DNA from: Carya illinoinensis
Taxonomy: Eukaryota > Streptophyta > Magnoliopsida > Fagales > Juglandaceae
Direction of reading: 5' to 3'
Length of the DNA stretch: 64,000 bases
Assembly (NCBI RefSeq): GCF_018687715.1
Contig: NC_056764.1
Span: 7,764,501 to 7,828,500 of the forward strand
Numbering within the stretch: position 1 is the stretch's first letter; every line of letters begins with the position of its first letter. The notes beneath the pieces are model-generated. The model ran no database searches. It worked only from the letters and a program-made list of their open reading frames with translations, and was not told the DNA's origin. Made by a program: the position numbers and the translations under genes. Of the stretch, positions 1 to 11,643 are shown piece by piece.

Positions 1-1729
1 GATTTTATGCTCTTTTATTCTTAATTTTATTTTTTGTCAAGTATTTTAATTTAATTTAGATAGTAGAATTTTTCCAATTTATCCTGTTTTCTAAATATTA
101 ATTAATTTAATCAATTTCAAACTCAGTAGCATAACTAATCTTTGTGGATTCGACATCAGTTTTCTTTAAAAAATTTTATTACTTGTTACGATTTTGTGCA
201 CTTGTAGATATTTTCACTTGAACAAGACATTCTGTAAAACATATAATATTTTTGCATATTTAGGACTACAAAAGTGCTTGACATTTCTAGATTAATAATT
301 AACTATTATATATTGAAAAAATAAAGCTAATGTATGGGCATTTTAATTCATGATGATTGCATTTATTATACATTTTTACGTAAAATGAGCCAGATATTTA
401 TATAATATTAAGGGATAATAATAAAGGAAGTCAAAATATCCTAATTTACCCAATGAGAGTTCATGTGAGAGAAACAAAGTGCGCACATCCAAAATATAAT
501 GAAAATACCACTTAAACATATCAATCTGCTACCATGTGGCTATTTGAATATCTCTTAAAAGAAATCATACGCCTAGGGTTCCATTCATTTTCACCCTCAA
601 AAGCTTGCTCATTTTCACTATGAAAGTTACGGACACTCAGGTTTTGCATTTGCAGTGAAGAATAGAGGGTCAGGAGAAATTCCTTAAAGGGCCTTAGATT
701 GCAAGTCATTCTCAACATTTGGCACCAGTTTTATTTGATTTCATCTTCAATGGAGAGATATCTAGGTAATATGGAGGTTTTTGTGTACGTTCGTGGATGG
801 GGGCTTTTGTGTAATCCATTAGCAAACAGTTAGGCTGCAAAGATTCTTTATCTATTGTTCCTGTGATTGTTTGTTGAACACGGGGGAAGGGATTTGGGCA
901 TACATGTTATTTTAGTGAGATTGTTGGGGGCTTTTGGCTGGACAGACTCAACACTTGCCCTAATCTGAGGGTGCAGTATGATCTAGATCGATTATAGGTA
1001 TTGGCTTTTTTGTGGAAATGATGCCTTGATTTGTGCATATAAAATCAGCTTATTTGCCTCATAAATTTTAAGTTACTATTCTTGTATCATTTCATAAATG
1101 GATCATATTGCACCACAAGGGAGGCATACTTTAGGGTTACTTTCTCTAGGGTTGAAAGACATTTAGCAATGTATTATATTTCATGGATTTAGTTTGAAGT
1201 TTACTTTCATTACTAACAAAGCCAAATACTATGTCATATTGAAAGCTTGTATGTTGGTTCTATGTCAAATAGCTCATAATTGCAGTCCATTATTAATATA
1301 TTAGTATCATGCAGCACAAAGCTACAATCATTAAATAATTTCAAGAGTCCAAATCACCACAACATAAACTAATATGATTGCATTGGAAACAAAAACAATC
1401 AGACATCTTGAAGACGCTAGACAAGACATAATATTCTTGGGGAGACGATTTACCATAACCTTTGGCAAATTTGAACCCTTTTCTACAAACTTCAATTTAT
1501 TTTGAAATTTGCAATAAAAAAAATAATCCCACAAGTCCTGTGAAGTCATTTGTTAGTGGTGTTGTGTTATTGCTAAATGAAAGGGTTAAATTAATAATGA
1601 TTCATGCTAGTAATATAAATTTCTCTAGATGTATGAGATTTGTGAGTTAATGTGTCTACTCTTGTAGGACAGTCTTCTAAAACAATAAAAACTATATTTA
1701 AGCATATAAAAGGTATGGTGGGCGAGAAT
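1..1729. other. AT-rich stretch without a recognisable gene
   Basis: I see only short uninformative open frames and no domain, tRNA or rRNA. Because a TNPA-like pseudogene follows on the plus strand and a CACTA 3' terminus lies at 5407, this stretch may be the interior of the same decayed CACTA element, whose 5' end would lie before the window. No TNP2-type transposase remnant was recognised here. Confidence 0.4.
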
Positions 1730-3560
1730 GCCAGTAGGGGAAGAAGTATGTTCCATCAAGAACAACTTCGGGTATGATGAAAGCCACAACGGAGACTTTA
1801 TGTTGTGCACCAGATTAGGAGGTCACATCCAATAAGAATAGGCACTGCAAGTGATGAGTCAAAAAATGTATCATCAGATGATGACTCAACAGAGCCACCT
1901 GATATAGTTTTTGAGAGTAGCTTAAATGATGCTCCTATTGTGAAGCTCCGACCACAAACCTCCTTGGTGAGCCCGGTTAGCACATTCAGTTAGTCATTCT
2001 TTAAAAATTCTTTCAAATGGAGCATGATGTACATATTACTAAACATCTGGATGTAGATATTGACATTGAGTATTATGTGAAGGACTTGTTTGTATTGTGT
2101 TCTTATATGTAGTGCAACCAACAAAAAAACAAGCATGTCGTGGCGTAGCGAGTGGGAGGTTGTTTACTTGTTCTATGGGGCCCCTTCCACTAGTGATTCT
2201 TGAGGGACATTTCTCACCCTCATGTGATAATGCAAAGATTTATAGCCGTCAAGTGACATGGATTGTGAAGCACCACGCAAACATGATGCAATCTAGTTGG
2301 AGGTATGTTCCAGATGAGGAGGAAGAGGAACTAATTCAGTGTGTCAGGGTGAGCATAGTCACACCTATTTCCAACATAATTCGATTGTGAGCATACTATT
2401 TTTGCTTACTCCCTCACAATAATTGCTTACATTACGTTATTAGGCAGACTTCATCCTAGATTGGGAGAACCCAAATCATAGAGAATGTTTCAAATTACAA
2501 CTACAAAATAGTTACAATGCCTTTTATTATCAATAGTATATGGAATATAAGAGAAGCACTACACATGTAGAGGCCTCGGCAAGAGGGTCAACAATGGTGG
2601 ATGCACCGTTGTGGGAAAGGTTGTGTGAACGATGGATATATCCTGCATTCTAGGTAAAACATTAGTCATATCGTGTTTAGGGTTACGACGTGATAAATTA
2701 GACAAGTGAGAATAATGTCCCAATTTTAGTTTGTATATACATATGTAGGGTTTTGTTTAGGACTAAAATTATAAGGAATACATGTTAAGGAAGAACATTG
2801 TATGATGGAAAACAATATACATTTTGATTTAGCATGGTAATTCATTTCCATAGTTTGGATGACCTAGAAATTATCGAGCCAAAATAAGATTAATAGGGAG
2901 AAGGCACGAACAAATCATGTAGCTGGGGGGAATCATTTGTCAGGTTGATTGCTAAGAATGTAAGGAATTTCTATTATGAATAGTATTTGTAGCTAGTAAA
3001 CATGCATATCATTAAAACCATAATGATCTAACTATAATTACTTTGTAGGGTGACAAAGTCTACAACTTAGTAGATTTTTATAAGTTATCTTGGTGGTCTA
3101 AGAAGAAAGGGAGATTTGTTACAGAGCATAGTGAAGAGAACTATGTAAGTAGCAACAATAACACTATAATGGATTTAGTTATGCAATCTTTAAAAGAATA
3201 TTTATTTATGTAAAGTATTTGTATTTTTTGTATAATAGAGTTAAATAATCTGCCTATTCAAAGAGAGAGATGCAAATTGCACATATCAAGATGTAGCAAA
3301 GGACGCCTTTAAAGAGGTGCTAGGGGACAGATCTAGGTGTGTCCGAGGTTTGGGCCCCTTTAGTTGTACCTGAACCTAAATAAAGCTCTCCTTTGGTCAC
3401 CAGTCTAGTAGAAAAATTTGTGAGCTATAAAGACAAGTGTGAGGAACTGACAAGGACCTTGGAATCAATTATGGAGAAATAGAGGCTCTATGAAGAACGC
3501 ATGAGCCTGAGGTTAGCTGAGATCGTGGAGTGTCAAAGAGAACCCAAAAGCGACGAGTAA
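1730..3560 (+). pseudogene. Decayed TNPA-like gene of a CACTA transposon
   Basis: Exon by exon this matches the intact TNPA-like gene at 25841-28368. An acidic Ser/Asp segment lies near 1845-1905. Near 2115-2350 is the block with KHHANMMQSSWRYVP, aligning to KQHCDMSYARWTDVP in the intact copy. Near 2445-2650 are ADFILDWENPNH and MVDAPLWERLCERW. Near 2880-2935 is the NREKARTNHVAGG block. Near 3050-3145 is LVDFYKLSWWSKKKGRFVT, and near 3305-3350 EVLGDRSRCVRGLG followed by a charged coiled-coil-like tail. In-frame stops (inside the third block, for instance) and shifts make it non-coding. In the family, such proteins bind subterminal repeats and help TNP2-type transposase. The divergence from the intact copy shows a different and older subfamily. 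Confidence 0.8.
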
Positions 3561-4485
3561 GCAATTTTGTAGAATATTTGAAAAAGACATGGAGCGAATC
3601 TTGGCCAAAGGTAAATATATACAAGTTCTGGAAACATATCAATTTTTTGCACATAGTTCATGATATAGTTTGGACACTTGTATAAGTTTTTGGTCATTGT
3701 CCCATGTTTGGCTACATGTTTACAGTGGATAGATGCATGAAAAGAAAGAGGGGATGAAGTTATTTTGTTAAGATTGGAAAATGATGTGGATATGTGGTTG
3801 ACAATGCCCAATGAAGAATATTTTGTAAAAACCTTACATTACTATATATAGTTGAATTAGGTGTTAGTCAGGTGATAAATGTTAGAATTAGTGTTGGAAG
3901 TTAGGTTAAGGCAAAAACTATATTTGCATGCAACCGCTTTTTGGAATATATATATAGGGCAGTAACATATTAATGTTTTTGTGCGGCCAGGCGTTAATGA
4001 TTTCCTTGATATTGTAATGGACATTAATGAAATGGTGTATGTGGAGTGCTTGTATGAAGGCTATCGTGCTATAAAATTAATGAAGTTGGCATGTACTTGT
4101 AAGCATCTGTGTGTAGAACATAGAGATGAAAATATTATTGTAATAAGTAATTAAGAATGTTCTTGTGCACTATATGTTTCAATTAGCAATGTTTGAATTT
4201 ATTAATGATATAACAGATCATGTGAGATGAGATTGTAACAGATCTGGTCAATCCAATTGTGCATTTCAGGTTGCAAATCATGACTAATTTTTTTTTTTTT
4301 TTGTTATAAGTCCATGATTTTATATGTTGTAGCTAGTTGTCTAGTGAGTTTAATTGCATTGTGAAATAATGGACAATAGGTATATGGAGGATTAGAAGAA
4401 AATTTTGGTCATTAATTTGGTACTCCTTTAACTTGCAATCCAATTCAGAACCCAACACTAATTAAATTACCAAAACCAAACAAAA
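3561..4485. other. 3' non-coding interior of the CACTA relic
   Basis: AT-rich sequence between the TNPA-like pseudogene and the subterminal repeat field. It holds only short frames without recognisable motifs, and a poly-T run near 4290-4302. Confidence 0.4.
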
Positions 4486-4489
4486 AGAA

Positions 4490-5407
4490 TTACAACGACA
4501 AATGTGACAAATTTCGTCTATTTGCAATGACACGCTTTCATTGCAATAAAAATTATCCAGTCGCAATATACTTTAGCAATGATTTTTATTCGTTGCATAT
4601 TCATAAATTGCAAGGGGAACAATTCATTGCAATAATGTTAAGTACATTTGCAACGAAAGTGTTTCATTATTGAAAAATATTTGCAAAGAATGGAAATCTT
4701 TGAAGATTTTGATTTGCAATGAAAATTATTGTTGCTATAGAACAATTGGAATGAATGTAAATAACCGGAAAACATCATTTTCCAACGAACTAGTCATTGC
4801 AGAAATACATTAGCAATGAATGCTTATCGTTGCAAATGTGGTATAGCAACGAATGCATACCCTTGAAAAATGAATATTTGTAACGATATTCATTCGTTGG
4901 TAATGTATTTATGCTATGAATGAATTTATTGCGAATCACATGTACCAACACTATAGTTTCTTTGCAAATGAGCATATTGTAATGAATTGAATACGTTGCC
5001 ATCGATTAATTGCAAGGAAAATAATGGTTGCAAGTTATATATTTGCAATGAAATGCATTTGCATAAAAATCGTTGCAAATTTGTTTGCAACCAAATTACT
5101 CGTTTCAGGATTGTGTTTGCAATGAATCAAGTTCGTTGCTACTGTTATTTAATAACAAATATAAATTGTTGCTAATATATATTTGCAACCGTTTTCGAAA
5201 TCCCCTCAATAGACTTTAGCAACGAGAATATAGACATTTGCAATGGAAGATTCTTGTTGCTAAAGTAGCTTTTAAGGTTGCAATGCCAATGCGGCATTTG
5301 CAAAAGTGGGGAGACGAAACTTTCGTTGTGAAAAGATGGGTTGCAATGAAAAAATGCTTTTAGCAAGGAAATTTTTTTCCTTGCAAAAACCCTCTTCTGT
5401 TGTAGTG
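4490..5407 (+). mobile_element. Subterminal repeat array and 3' terminus of the CACTA relic
   Basis: Dozens of short degenerate repeats with cores TTTGCAACGA, ATTCGTTGCA or TTGCAATGAA occur in both orientations, as expected for TNPA-binding subterminal repeats of CACTA elements. The array stops abruptly at TTCTGTTGTAGTG, ending at 5407. Its reverse complement begins CACTACAACAG, a standard CACTA terminus. The gene on the plus strand upstream puts this at the 3' end. The matching 5' terminus was not found and may lie outside the window. Confidence 0.8.
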
Positions 5408-5810
5408 GATCACTTTTTATTTTTATTTTTTGTTCTTTAATCAAGATTGCATACATAAGACGCCTTGATTAAACGTAGAAATTTGGTGTTAGGTTTGCAG
5501 CGAAAGAAATGAAGACCCAAAATCATCTTCTTGCAGCCGAAAAGAGTAGCAGCGGTATGGTTCAAAAAGTGACACAACTACTCCGTGATGCTTTTGTTTC
5601 ATCAATTGAAGTGAATGTCTGCATAAATAACGTGCATAACATGTCGTTTTGCACATTAAGAAAGCTTGTGTACCTTATCTTACGATATCACCAAAGCGTT
5701 ATGTTCTCTAAGGTCGACCTCTCTTTAGAAGAAAATATATAAGAAAAAAGAAGCTAAACAAGGTCAAATCCCTCTGTGCATACTGATGCCATACATTTCT
5801 ACCCGGATAA
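5408..5810. other. Spacer with one unrecognised 77-codon frame
   Basis: The only frame of any length is 5509-5742 (plus), which begins MKTQNHLLAAEKSSSG. I do not recognise a domain, signal peptide or conserved motif. It may be a chance frame. Confidence 0.3.
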
Positions 5811-6430
5811 AATTAGGGGTGGCAATATGTTATACGACCCGTTAACCCAACACGAACACGACACGATAATAACGGGTTAGGGTTTAGTCTTAACGGGTTC
5901 GGGTCAAAACTGGTTGACCCGTTAAGACATGATTAGTTAACGGGTCAACCCGTTTTGACATGTTATAACCCGTTATAACACGTTAAGAAAGTTAAAATTA
6001 CAATTATACCATTCTACCTAAAAGTAAAATTGTTAGAATTTTAATTTTGATATTTTTATTGTTTAGATTGTAATTTTAGACTTGTAGTTAGTTTTATAAT
6101 TTTTATAGATATTGTGATTTTAACATTTATAGAAAATTATGTTAAATTTAATGAAGTCAAACAAGTTAATTTCAGACATATTCAACTCATTTACATAAAC
6201 AGTTTGAAATGGGTTGTATTTTTCGTGTCAACTTATTTAATAATATTCACTAATGGATCAAAATGATTTGATACGACATGACACGTTATGTTAATGGGTC
6301 GTGTTAGGGTTTTGAGGTTTTGATACGATAAGCTTAACGGGTTGGGTTAGGGTTTACATATATAGTATAATATACATGCTTTGACACGACACGAACACGA
6401 CCCTTTAACACGATTTGATATTCCTAGATA
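5811..6430. repeat. Dispersed repeat rich in ACCCGTTAAC / AACGGGTT motifs
   Basis: The block begins with AGGGGTGGCAATATG and ends near TTTGATATTCCTAG. Its outer thirds carry many alternating copies of ACCCGTTAA, AACGGGTT and ACACGACACGAACACGAC around an AT-rich centre, so the halves are partly complementary. This resembles the common plant dispersed repeat that starts GGGGTGGCAA. It has no coding capacity. Whether it is a MITE or part of a larger element cannot be decided here. Confidence 0.6.
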
Positions 6431-7085
6431 AAACATTTTCTGTCCGACGGTTTTGAGTTCCAATCAGTAGCACTGAAATCACGAACTGCATGGAAAGTAT
6501 CAAAGATTGCAAGTAGAATGAAGAATTCAACACAGAAAGACTTCAGATTGGAAGATTCTCTGTACAATGACCTTTAAATGTTGATTCGAAATGCCATTTT
6601 TTCTGACCAACTTATTCGGCATGGATGATGATCAGTTTAACTCACGATATGAATGCGGATATACCAACGGATTATCTACATATAGAAATGATTCTTGTTC
6701 CACCCTATATATAAAGTGGCTCTTTTTCGTATTTTTTTTTTACACCAACTGTTGCGATACTTGTTAAAAGTCGGCAACATTTGGTAGATAGATGAGATAG
6801 AGATTTTAAAATTTTTTACAATTTCTTTCTTAAACAAATAAAAAACATTTTAGTTTCAAATATTCAATTTTTTTATTTAATCATTATAATTTTTATAAAC
6901 TTCAAAGTAAAACATAAAAATTAATACAATTTTTTTCAAACATCAAAACAAAAATAATTTTAAATAATTTCTTTCTCATTTTTCAAAAATAATTCTTAAT
7001 CATTGATCTCTCTTTTCCCAATTTTTTTTCTCTCATTTTATAAAATTTAATAAAATATCTTAACTTAAATTATTTTACTTTTATT
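6431..7085. other. AT-rich spacer, nothing recognised
   Basis: Short frames only. The right half (6780-7085) is extremely AT-rich and resembles the dispersed AT-rich repeat at 53990-54600 in composition, without clear collinearity by eye. Confidence 0.35.
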
Positions 7086-7340
7086 TATAAAATTTTGAGT
7101 TACTCTAAGGCTGCATTTGGATATTGAAATGATTTTAGATGATATCATGAATTGATATGTGAATAGTAATATTTTGTGAATTCCATTGAGATGTGTTTAA
7201 ATATAAATAGATTGCAATATGTGTTTAAATGCATAAAATAAGTTGAAATAGATTTAACATTTTTATGAAAAGTTGAAAGAGTAGTAGATTCCATCTTAAT
7301 TTAAAATGAATTAAGATGAGTTTGCGTCCAAACGGACTTT
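7086..7340. repeat. MITE-like element (hAT-type termini)
   Basis: The block runs from GGCTGCATTTGGATATTG to GTTTGCGTCCAAACGG. The ends share the inverted core GTTTGGA/TCCAAAC, and the interior is AT-rich with no coding capacity. This fits the abundant non-autonomous elements with ends like GGCTGTGTTTGG and CCAAACGAAGCC found in many woody dicots. Exact ends and target duplication could not be fixed. Confidence 0.45.
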
Positions 7341-7342
7341 TA

Positions 7343-7702
7343 ATTAATACATATGTGCTTAAAAACATTTTAAAGGCAGTAAAAACGAAGACTATAGGCC
7401 GTGATCATGGGCAACATGTTCTATACAAGTTGACATATAAATCTCCCGTAAATCGTTTAAAAAAAATATGGAACCTAGAAAGTTCTCTTCAATATTCATC
7501 TAGCTACAAAATCTGCTACGTACCTCTCATATGCAACAATCTTCCAATTCTTTAACGGTTAGATAAATTCTTCTGAAGCTACTAGTTAACCAACTTAAGA
7601 AGACGTTTGTACAAAGAGATATAAAATTTTTAAAATGTTTTATAATTTTATTTTTCAAATATTACTCAAATATAAAATACGTTTAATTTTCAAATTTTTA
7701 TC
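7343..7702. repeat. Left part of a dispersed AT-rich repeat, split by the Copia insertion
   Basis: The motif GGTTAGATAAATTCTTCTGAAG near 7556, then TAGTTAACC and ACTTAA blocks and a long AT-rich tail, match 53990-54180. The match resumes at 19523 on the far side of the Copia element. The copies at 53990-54600 and 49890-50250 are uninterrupted and serve as empty-site references. Confidence 0.6.
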
Positions 7703-9036
7703 TGTTAAACCTAAGGTTTTAAGTTTTGTGTGATTATATATCTACATATAGATTTTGATGATAACAAATGAATTCAAAGAATAAAGGAGTTTCAATTTCA
7801 AGTTGTCTACACAATGGAGTCAAGCACATCAAGGAAACAAGCATGAGCAATAAGGGAACAAGTTCACATTAAAATCATAGAGTAATGTTGTAAATCTTTT
7901 AAAAATTCGAAATTAGGATTAAGGCTCAAAATTAATATTTTATCATAAAGCATTAAAATACATTTTTTACATGTGCATGAATATTTTGAAAATTAACTTT
8001 GAAAATATTAAAGATGATTGATTGTCATATTTCAGATGTGCATATTTTATTTGAATATTTTTAAAAGTGATTGATGCTTTTTTTGACTTATGCAAAATGT
8101 AGATGATTTTGTTTGAAAATTTTGAAAAGTAAAGTGTGCTCCTTTTGTCATATACAAAAAGTAAAAGATTAGGTTTGAATTTTTTTGAAAAGTAAAATGT
8201 GCTCTTTTTGTCATATGCAAAAAGTAAAAGATTCGGTTTGAATTTTTTTGAAAAGTAAAGTGTGCTCTTTTTGTCATATGCAAAAAGTAAAATATTAGGT
8301 TTGAAATATTTGAAAAATAAAGTGTGCTCCTTTTGTCATATGCCAAAAGTAAAATATTAGGTCTGAATTTTTTGAAAAAGTGAATGATGTTGTCTGTGAC
8401 ATGTGAATGTTTTTAAATTTGAATATGAAGTCTTATATGCCTATAAATAGATCATTTGAGAGCTTCACATTTACAACATCCAGAGCATACAACATTCATT
8501 CAAAACTTTCATTCTCTCTTCTCTAAACATCAAGCCTTAATCCTTGTTCATTTTGAGAGAAATATAGTTTGCGTTGTATTGTTCTTATTTCACTCATTGA
8601 GGAGTGTTTTCTGATAATCTACCCACTATTAGCTCTTATATCAGTAAAAGGGTGTGTATAACCCTTGTACATGTAGAAAGTGTTCTACACAGGGAATACT
8701 TGAATCACCACGTGTAAGGTGATTACAAGTGTAGAGGGTGTTCTACACGGATCCTTTGTAGCGGTGTTGTTCAAAAGTGTAATAGGTTTCTATCTCCACC
8801 TGAAGGAGGTTGAATAGTGAATTTGGGGATCCTCAAGGGGTAGCTGAGGCGAGGACGTAAGCAGTGGGGCCGAACCTCATTAACATACTGAGTTTGCTTC
8901 TCTCTTACCTTTACTCTTTATATTTATTACTGTTTCGTATTTTGTTTATATTTTATATTGTATATTTGATTTATAATTATTATTATTTAAATACAACTCA
9001 ATTCACCCCCCTCTTATGTTAGTCATCTGGGCAACA
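7703..9036 (+). repeat. 5' LTR of the Copia element
   Basis: 1334 bp, starting TGTTAAACC and ending GGGCAACA. It matches 18187-19522 along its length with scattered substitutions and small indels, so the insertion is not recent. A likely promoter and transcript-start zone is near 8440-8530 (CCTATAAATAG followed by CATTCTCTCTTCTC). Confidence 0.92.
8129..8375 (+). repeat. About 63-bp tandem repeat inside the Copia 5' LTR
   Basis: Four units begin near 8129, 8192, 8255 and 8317. Each contains AAAGTGTGCTC, TTTTGTCATATGC and AAAAAGTAAAA. The 3' LTR has only about three units (starts near 18613, 18676 and 18738), so unit number changed after insertion. Confidence 0.8.
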
Positions 9037-9038
9037 AT

Positions 9039-9050
9039 TGGTATCAGAGC
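9039..9050 (+). other. Primer-binding site (initiator tRNA-Met)
   Basis: TGGTATCAGAGC, two bases after the 5' LTR end CA. This is the canonical plant retrotransposon primer site. Confidence 0.92.
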
Positions 9051-9095
9051 TAAGAGTTCTATTATAAGATTAACTATCTTTTGAGTTAAGATCTT

Positions 9096-10690
9096 ATGGC
9101 TAACATTGCAGCTTCATTTGGTAAAGGTCAATCTAGCAGTCGGCCTCAACTCTTTTGTGGAGACAATTACTCATTCTGGAAAGTTAGAATGAGAATATTC
9201 CTTCAGGCTCAAGGTCGAGAAATTTGGAAATGCATTGTAAATGGACCTTATATTCCAACAAAAGTAGTTGATGGAGTAAATGTCAAAAAGGAAGAAGAGT
9301 TTGATCGTGAAGACGATAGATTTTATACTTTGAATTTAATTGCTATGAATTTATTATTTAATGCTCTTAATGGAAATGAGTTTAAAAGAATAATGACTTG
9401 CGCTACGGCAAAAGAAATTTGGGATAACTTGGAAGTTACTTATCAAGGAACTTCGCAAGTCAAGGAATAAAAAATTTATATTCTTACTGATGAATATGAA
9501 ATGTTTAAGATGAATGATGATGAATCTATTTCTAGTATGCACACTCATTTTATTAACATCATAACAGCTTGACAGTTCTTCGCAAAATTTATTCCAAGGT
9601 AGAGATAGTAAGAAAAATTCTCAACTCTCTACCAAAATGCTGGGAATTAAAAGTGACAGCGATTCTTGAAGTTAGAGACATGAAGAAGCTCGAAATGAAT
9701 GAACTCATCGGGTCACTTATCACCCATGAGTACACATTGAAAATATGAGAAGAAGAAGAAAAGTCAAAGAAGAGCTTGACAATTAAAGCTGTTCCTCATG
9801 AAAGTGAAAGTGATGAAGATGAGAAAAATGATGACAAAGATGAAGAAGTTGCGATGATAACAAGAAGAATTCAAAGGTTCTTAAAGAAAAATAAAACTCC
9901 TCCAAGGAAATCCTTCAAAAAGTTTTCCAAGAAAGATTCAGATAAAAATGACACTTTAATTTATTATAAATGCAATAAGCCTGGTCATATCAAGCCAGAT
10001 TGTCCTCTGCTAAAGAAAGATCGAAACAAGGGCAAGAAAGCAATGAAAGCTACATGAGATGATGATTCAAGTAGCTCAGATAGTGAAACAAGCAATGGAG
10101 AGCCAGCAAATTTTTGTCTTATGGCTAAAGATGACATTAAGGTAACAAATCTTGATAATATTGAAAATCTTTCATATGGAGAATTGCAAAATATTTTAGA
10201 AGAGGTATATGAGGAATTTGAAAAATTGGGTATCAAGTATACAGCTTCGAAAAAGAAAAATTGTTCTTTAATAAACGAAATTGATATTTTAAGAAAAGAA
10301 AATATCATTTTGAAATATGAAAATCTTGAGTTGAAGAAGAAGAAAACTGATCTAGAAAATATTGTTGAAAACTTTACAAATGAAAAAAGAAATTTTGAAA
10401 AACTTCTTAGGAGTCAAAGATGTGTTTTTAACAAGGCAAACTTGGGATATATGCCAAAACAAAAATACAAATCTTATAAAAATTTCTTTAATAATCCTTC
10501 TACATCAAAATCTAATATTCAAAAATCTTTTCATAAAAATAATTTTGTCAAAAAAAGATACTATTATAATCATTCAAGTTCTTCATATATGCCACATGTT
10601 ATTTGCAATTTTTGTAATAGAAATGGTCATAATTATCATGCTTGTCCTATTAGAAGAAATCATACAATTACTATTAGGGTCATGTAGGTA
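9096..10690 (+). pseudogene. Copia gag (capsid and nucleocapsid part), disabled
   Basis: The likely start is ATG 9096, a short distance after the primer site. The first 124 residues have the UBN2-type gag fold signature (NYSFWKVRMRIFLQAQG near residue 27, EIWDNLEVTYQGTSQVKE at the end). The frame then hits a stop near 9468, a frameshift near 9570 and further stops near 9748 and 10056. Two CCHC zinc knuckles remain: CNKPGHIKPDCP near 9972-10010 and CNFCNRNGHNYHAC near 10605-10650. A Lys/Glu-rich coiled-coil-like stretch sits between them. Another stop near 10686 precedes the protease. Gag would form virus-like particles and package RNA. In this state no full-length product is possible. Confidence 0.88.
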
Positions 10691-10784
10691 CCTAAAAATC
10701 TTGTTTCTTCTAATACTAATAAATAATGAACCCAAAGAACTTGGGTACCAAGAAAAATCATTTTAATTGTTTTTATAGGTATGC

Positions 10785-11643
10785 ATGAAGTCATCCACAA
10801 GCAAAAACAAATGGTTTTTAGATAGTGGATGTTCAAAATACATGACGGGAGATAAGACTAAGTTCTTTGATCTTAGATCTAAAGAGGAAGGACACGTGAC
10901 ATTTGGAGATAACTTGAAAGGGAAGATCATGGGAATAGGTAAAATTGGTAATGAATCTTCTCTCATAATTGAAGATGTTCTACTTGTTGAAGGTCTAAAA
11001 CATAATCTTTTGAGCATAAGTCAATTATGTGATAAAGGATTTACAGTTACTTTCAAAATGGATAAGTGCATTATTTTGAATGATTATGATTGTAATATTT
11101 GGTTTATTACTTTTAGAAGCAACAACGTTTATACAATCGATTTTGAAGAAAATACCTCACAAGATGTTATTTAATTTTCTTAAAGACAAAATTTGTGATG
11201 CATGCCAATTTGGTAAACAAACAAAAACTTCTTTTAAAATCAAAAAATATATTTTCACTACTAGACCATTGCAACTGATACACATGGATCTTTTTGGACC
11301 AAATAGAGTTGCAAGTCTAGGAGGAAAATATTATGCATTTGTTATTATTGATGATTTCTCTAGATATACTTGGGTCATTTTTCTTACTCATAAAGATGAG
11401 GTATATAATGCTTTTACCAAGTTATGCAAGAGAATTCAAAATGAAAAGTGTTATACTATTTCAAGTATCCGAAGTGATAGGAGAAAAGAGTTTGTTAATA
11501 AAAATATTGAAACATTTTGTGATGAAAATGGTTTTGTGCATAATTTTTCTGCTCCTCGAACTTCTCAACAAAATGGGGTAGTAGAGAGGAAAAATAGATC
11601 TATTCAAGAGATGGCAAGAATAATGCTCAATGACAACAACTTG
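10785..11643 (+). pseudogene. Copia protease and integrase part, with internal deletion, cut by a solo LTR
   Basis: The aspartic protease signature KWFLDSGCSKYMTGD lies near 10812-10858. The pre-integrase segment (LLSISQLCDKGF) follows. The zinc-binding region is damaged: the CDACQFGKQ half is present near 11197, but the upstream His-His half expected between about 11150 and 11190 is missing, and the frame shifts there. The integrase core follows with HMDLFGP, YAFVIIDDFSRYTW and SAPRTSQQNGVVERKNR. The motif around the second catalytic Asp reads RSDRRKEF rather than the usual form with Gly before Glu. The gene stops at 11643, where a solo LTR is inserted, and resumes at 15045. Confidence 0.88.

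Noticed and set aside
4490..5407. Possible CRISPR-like or satellite array
   Set aside because: The repeats are short, degenerate, in both orientations and irregularly spaced, and end at a CACTA terminus. The host is a plant, so subterminal transposase-binding sites explain it.
8047..8346. 99-codon minus-strand frame with repeated FYFLHMTKRAHFTFQ
   Set aside because: Translation of the 63-bp tandem repeat in the Copia LTR. The 3' LTR has a shorter version.
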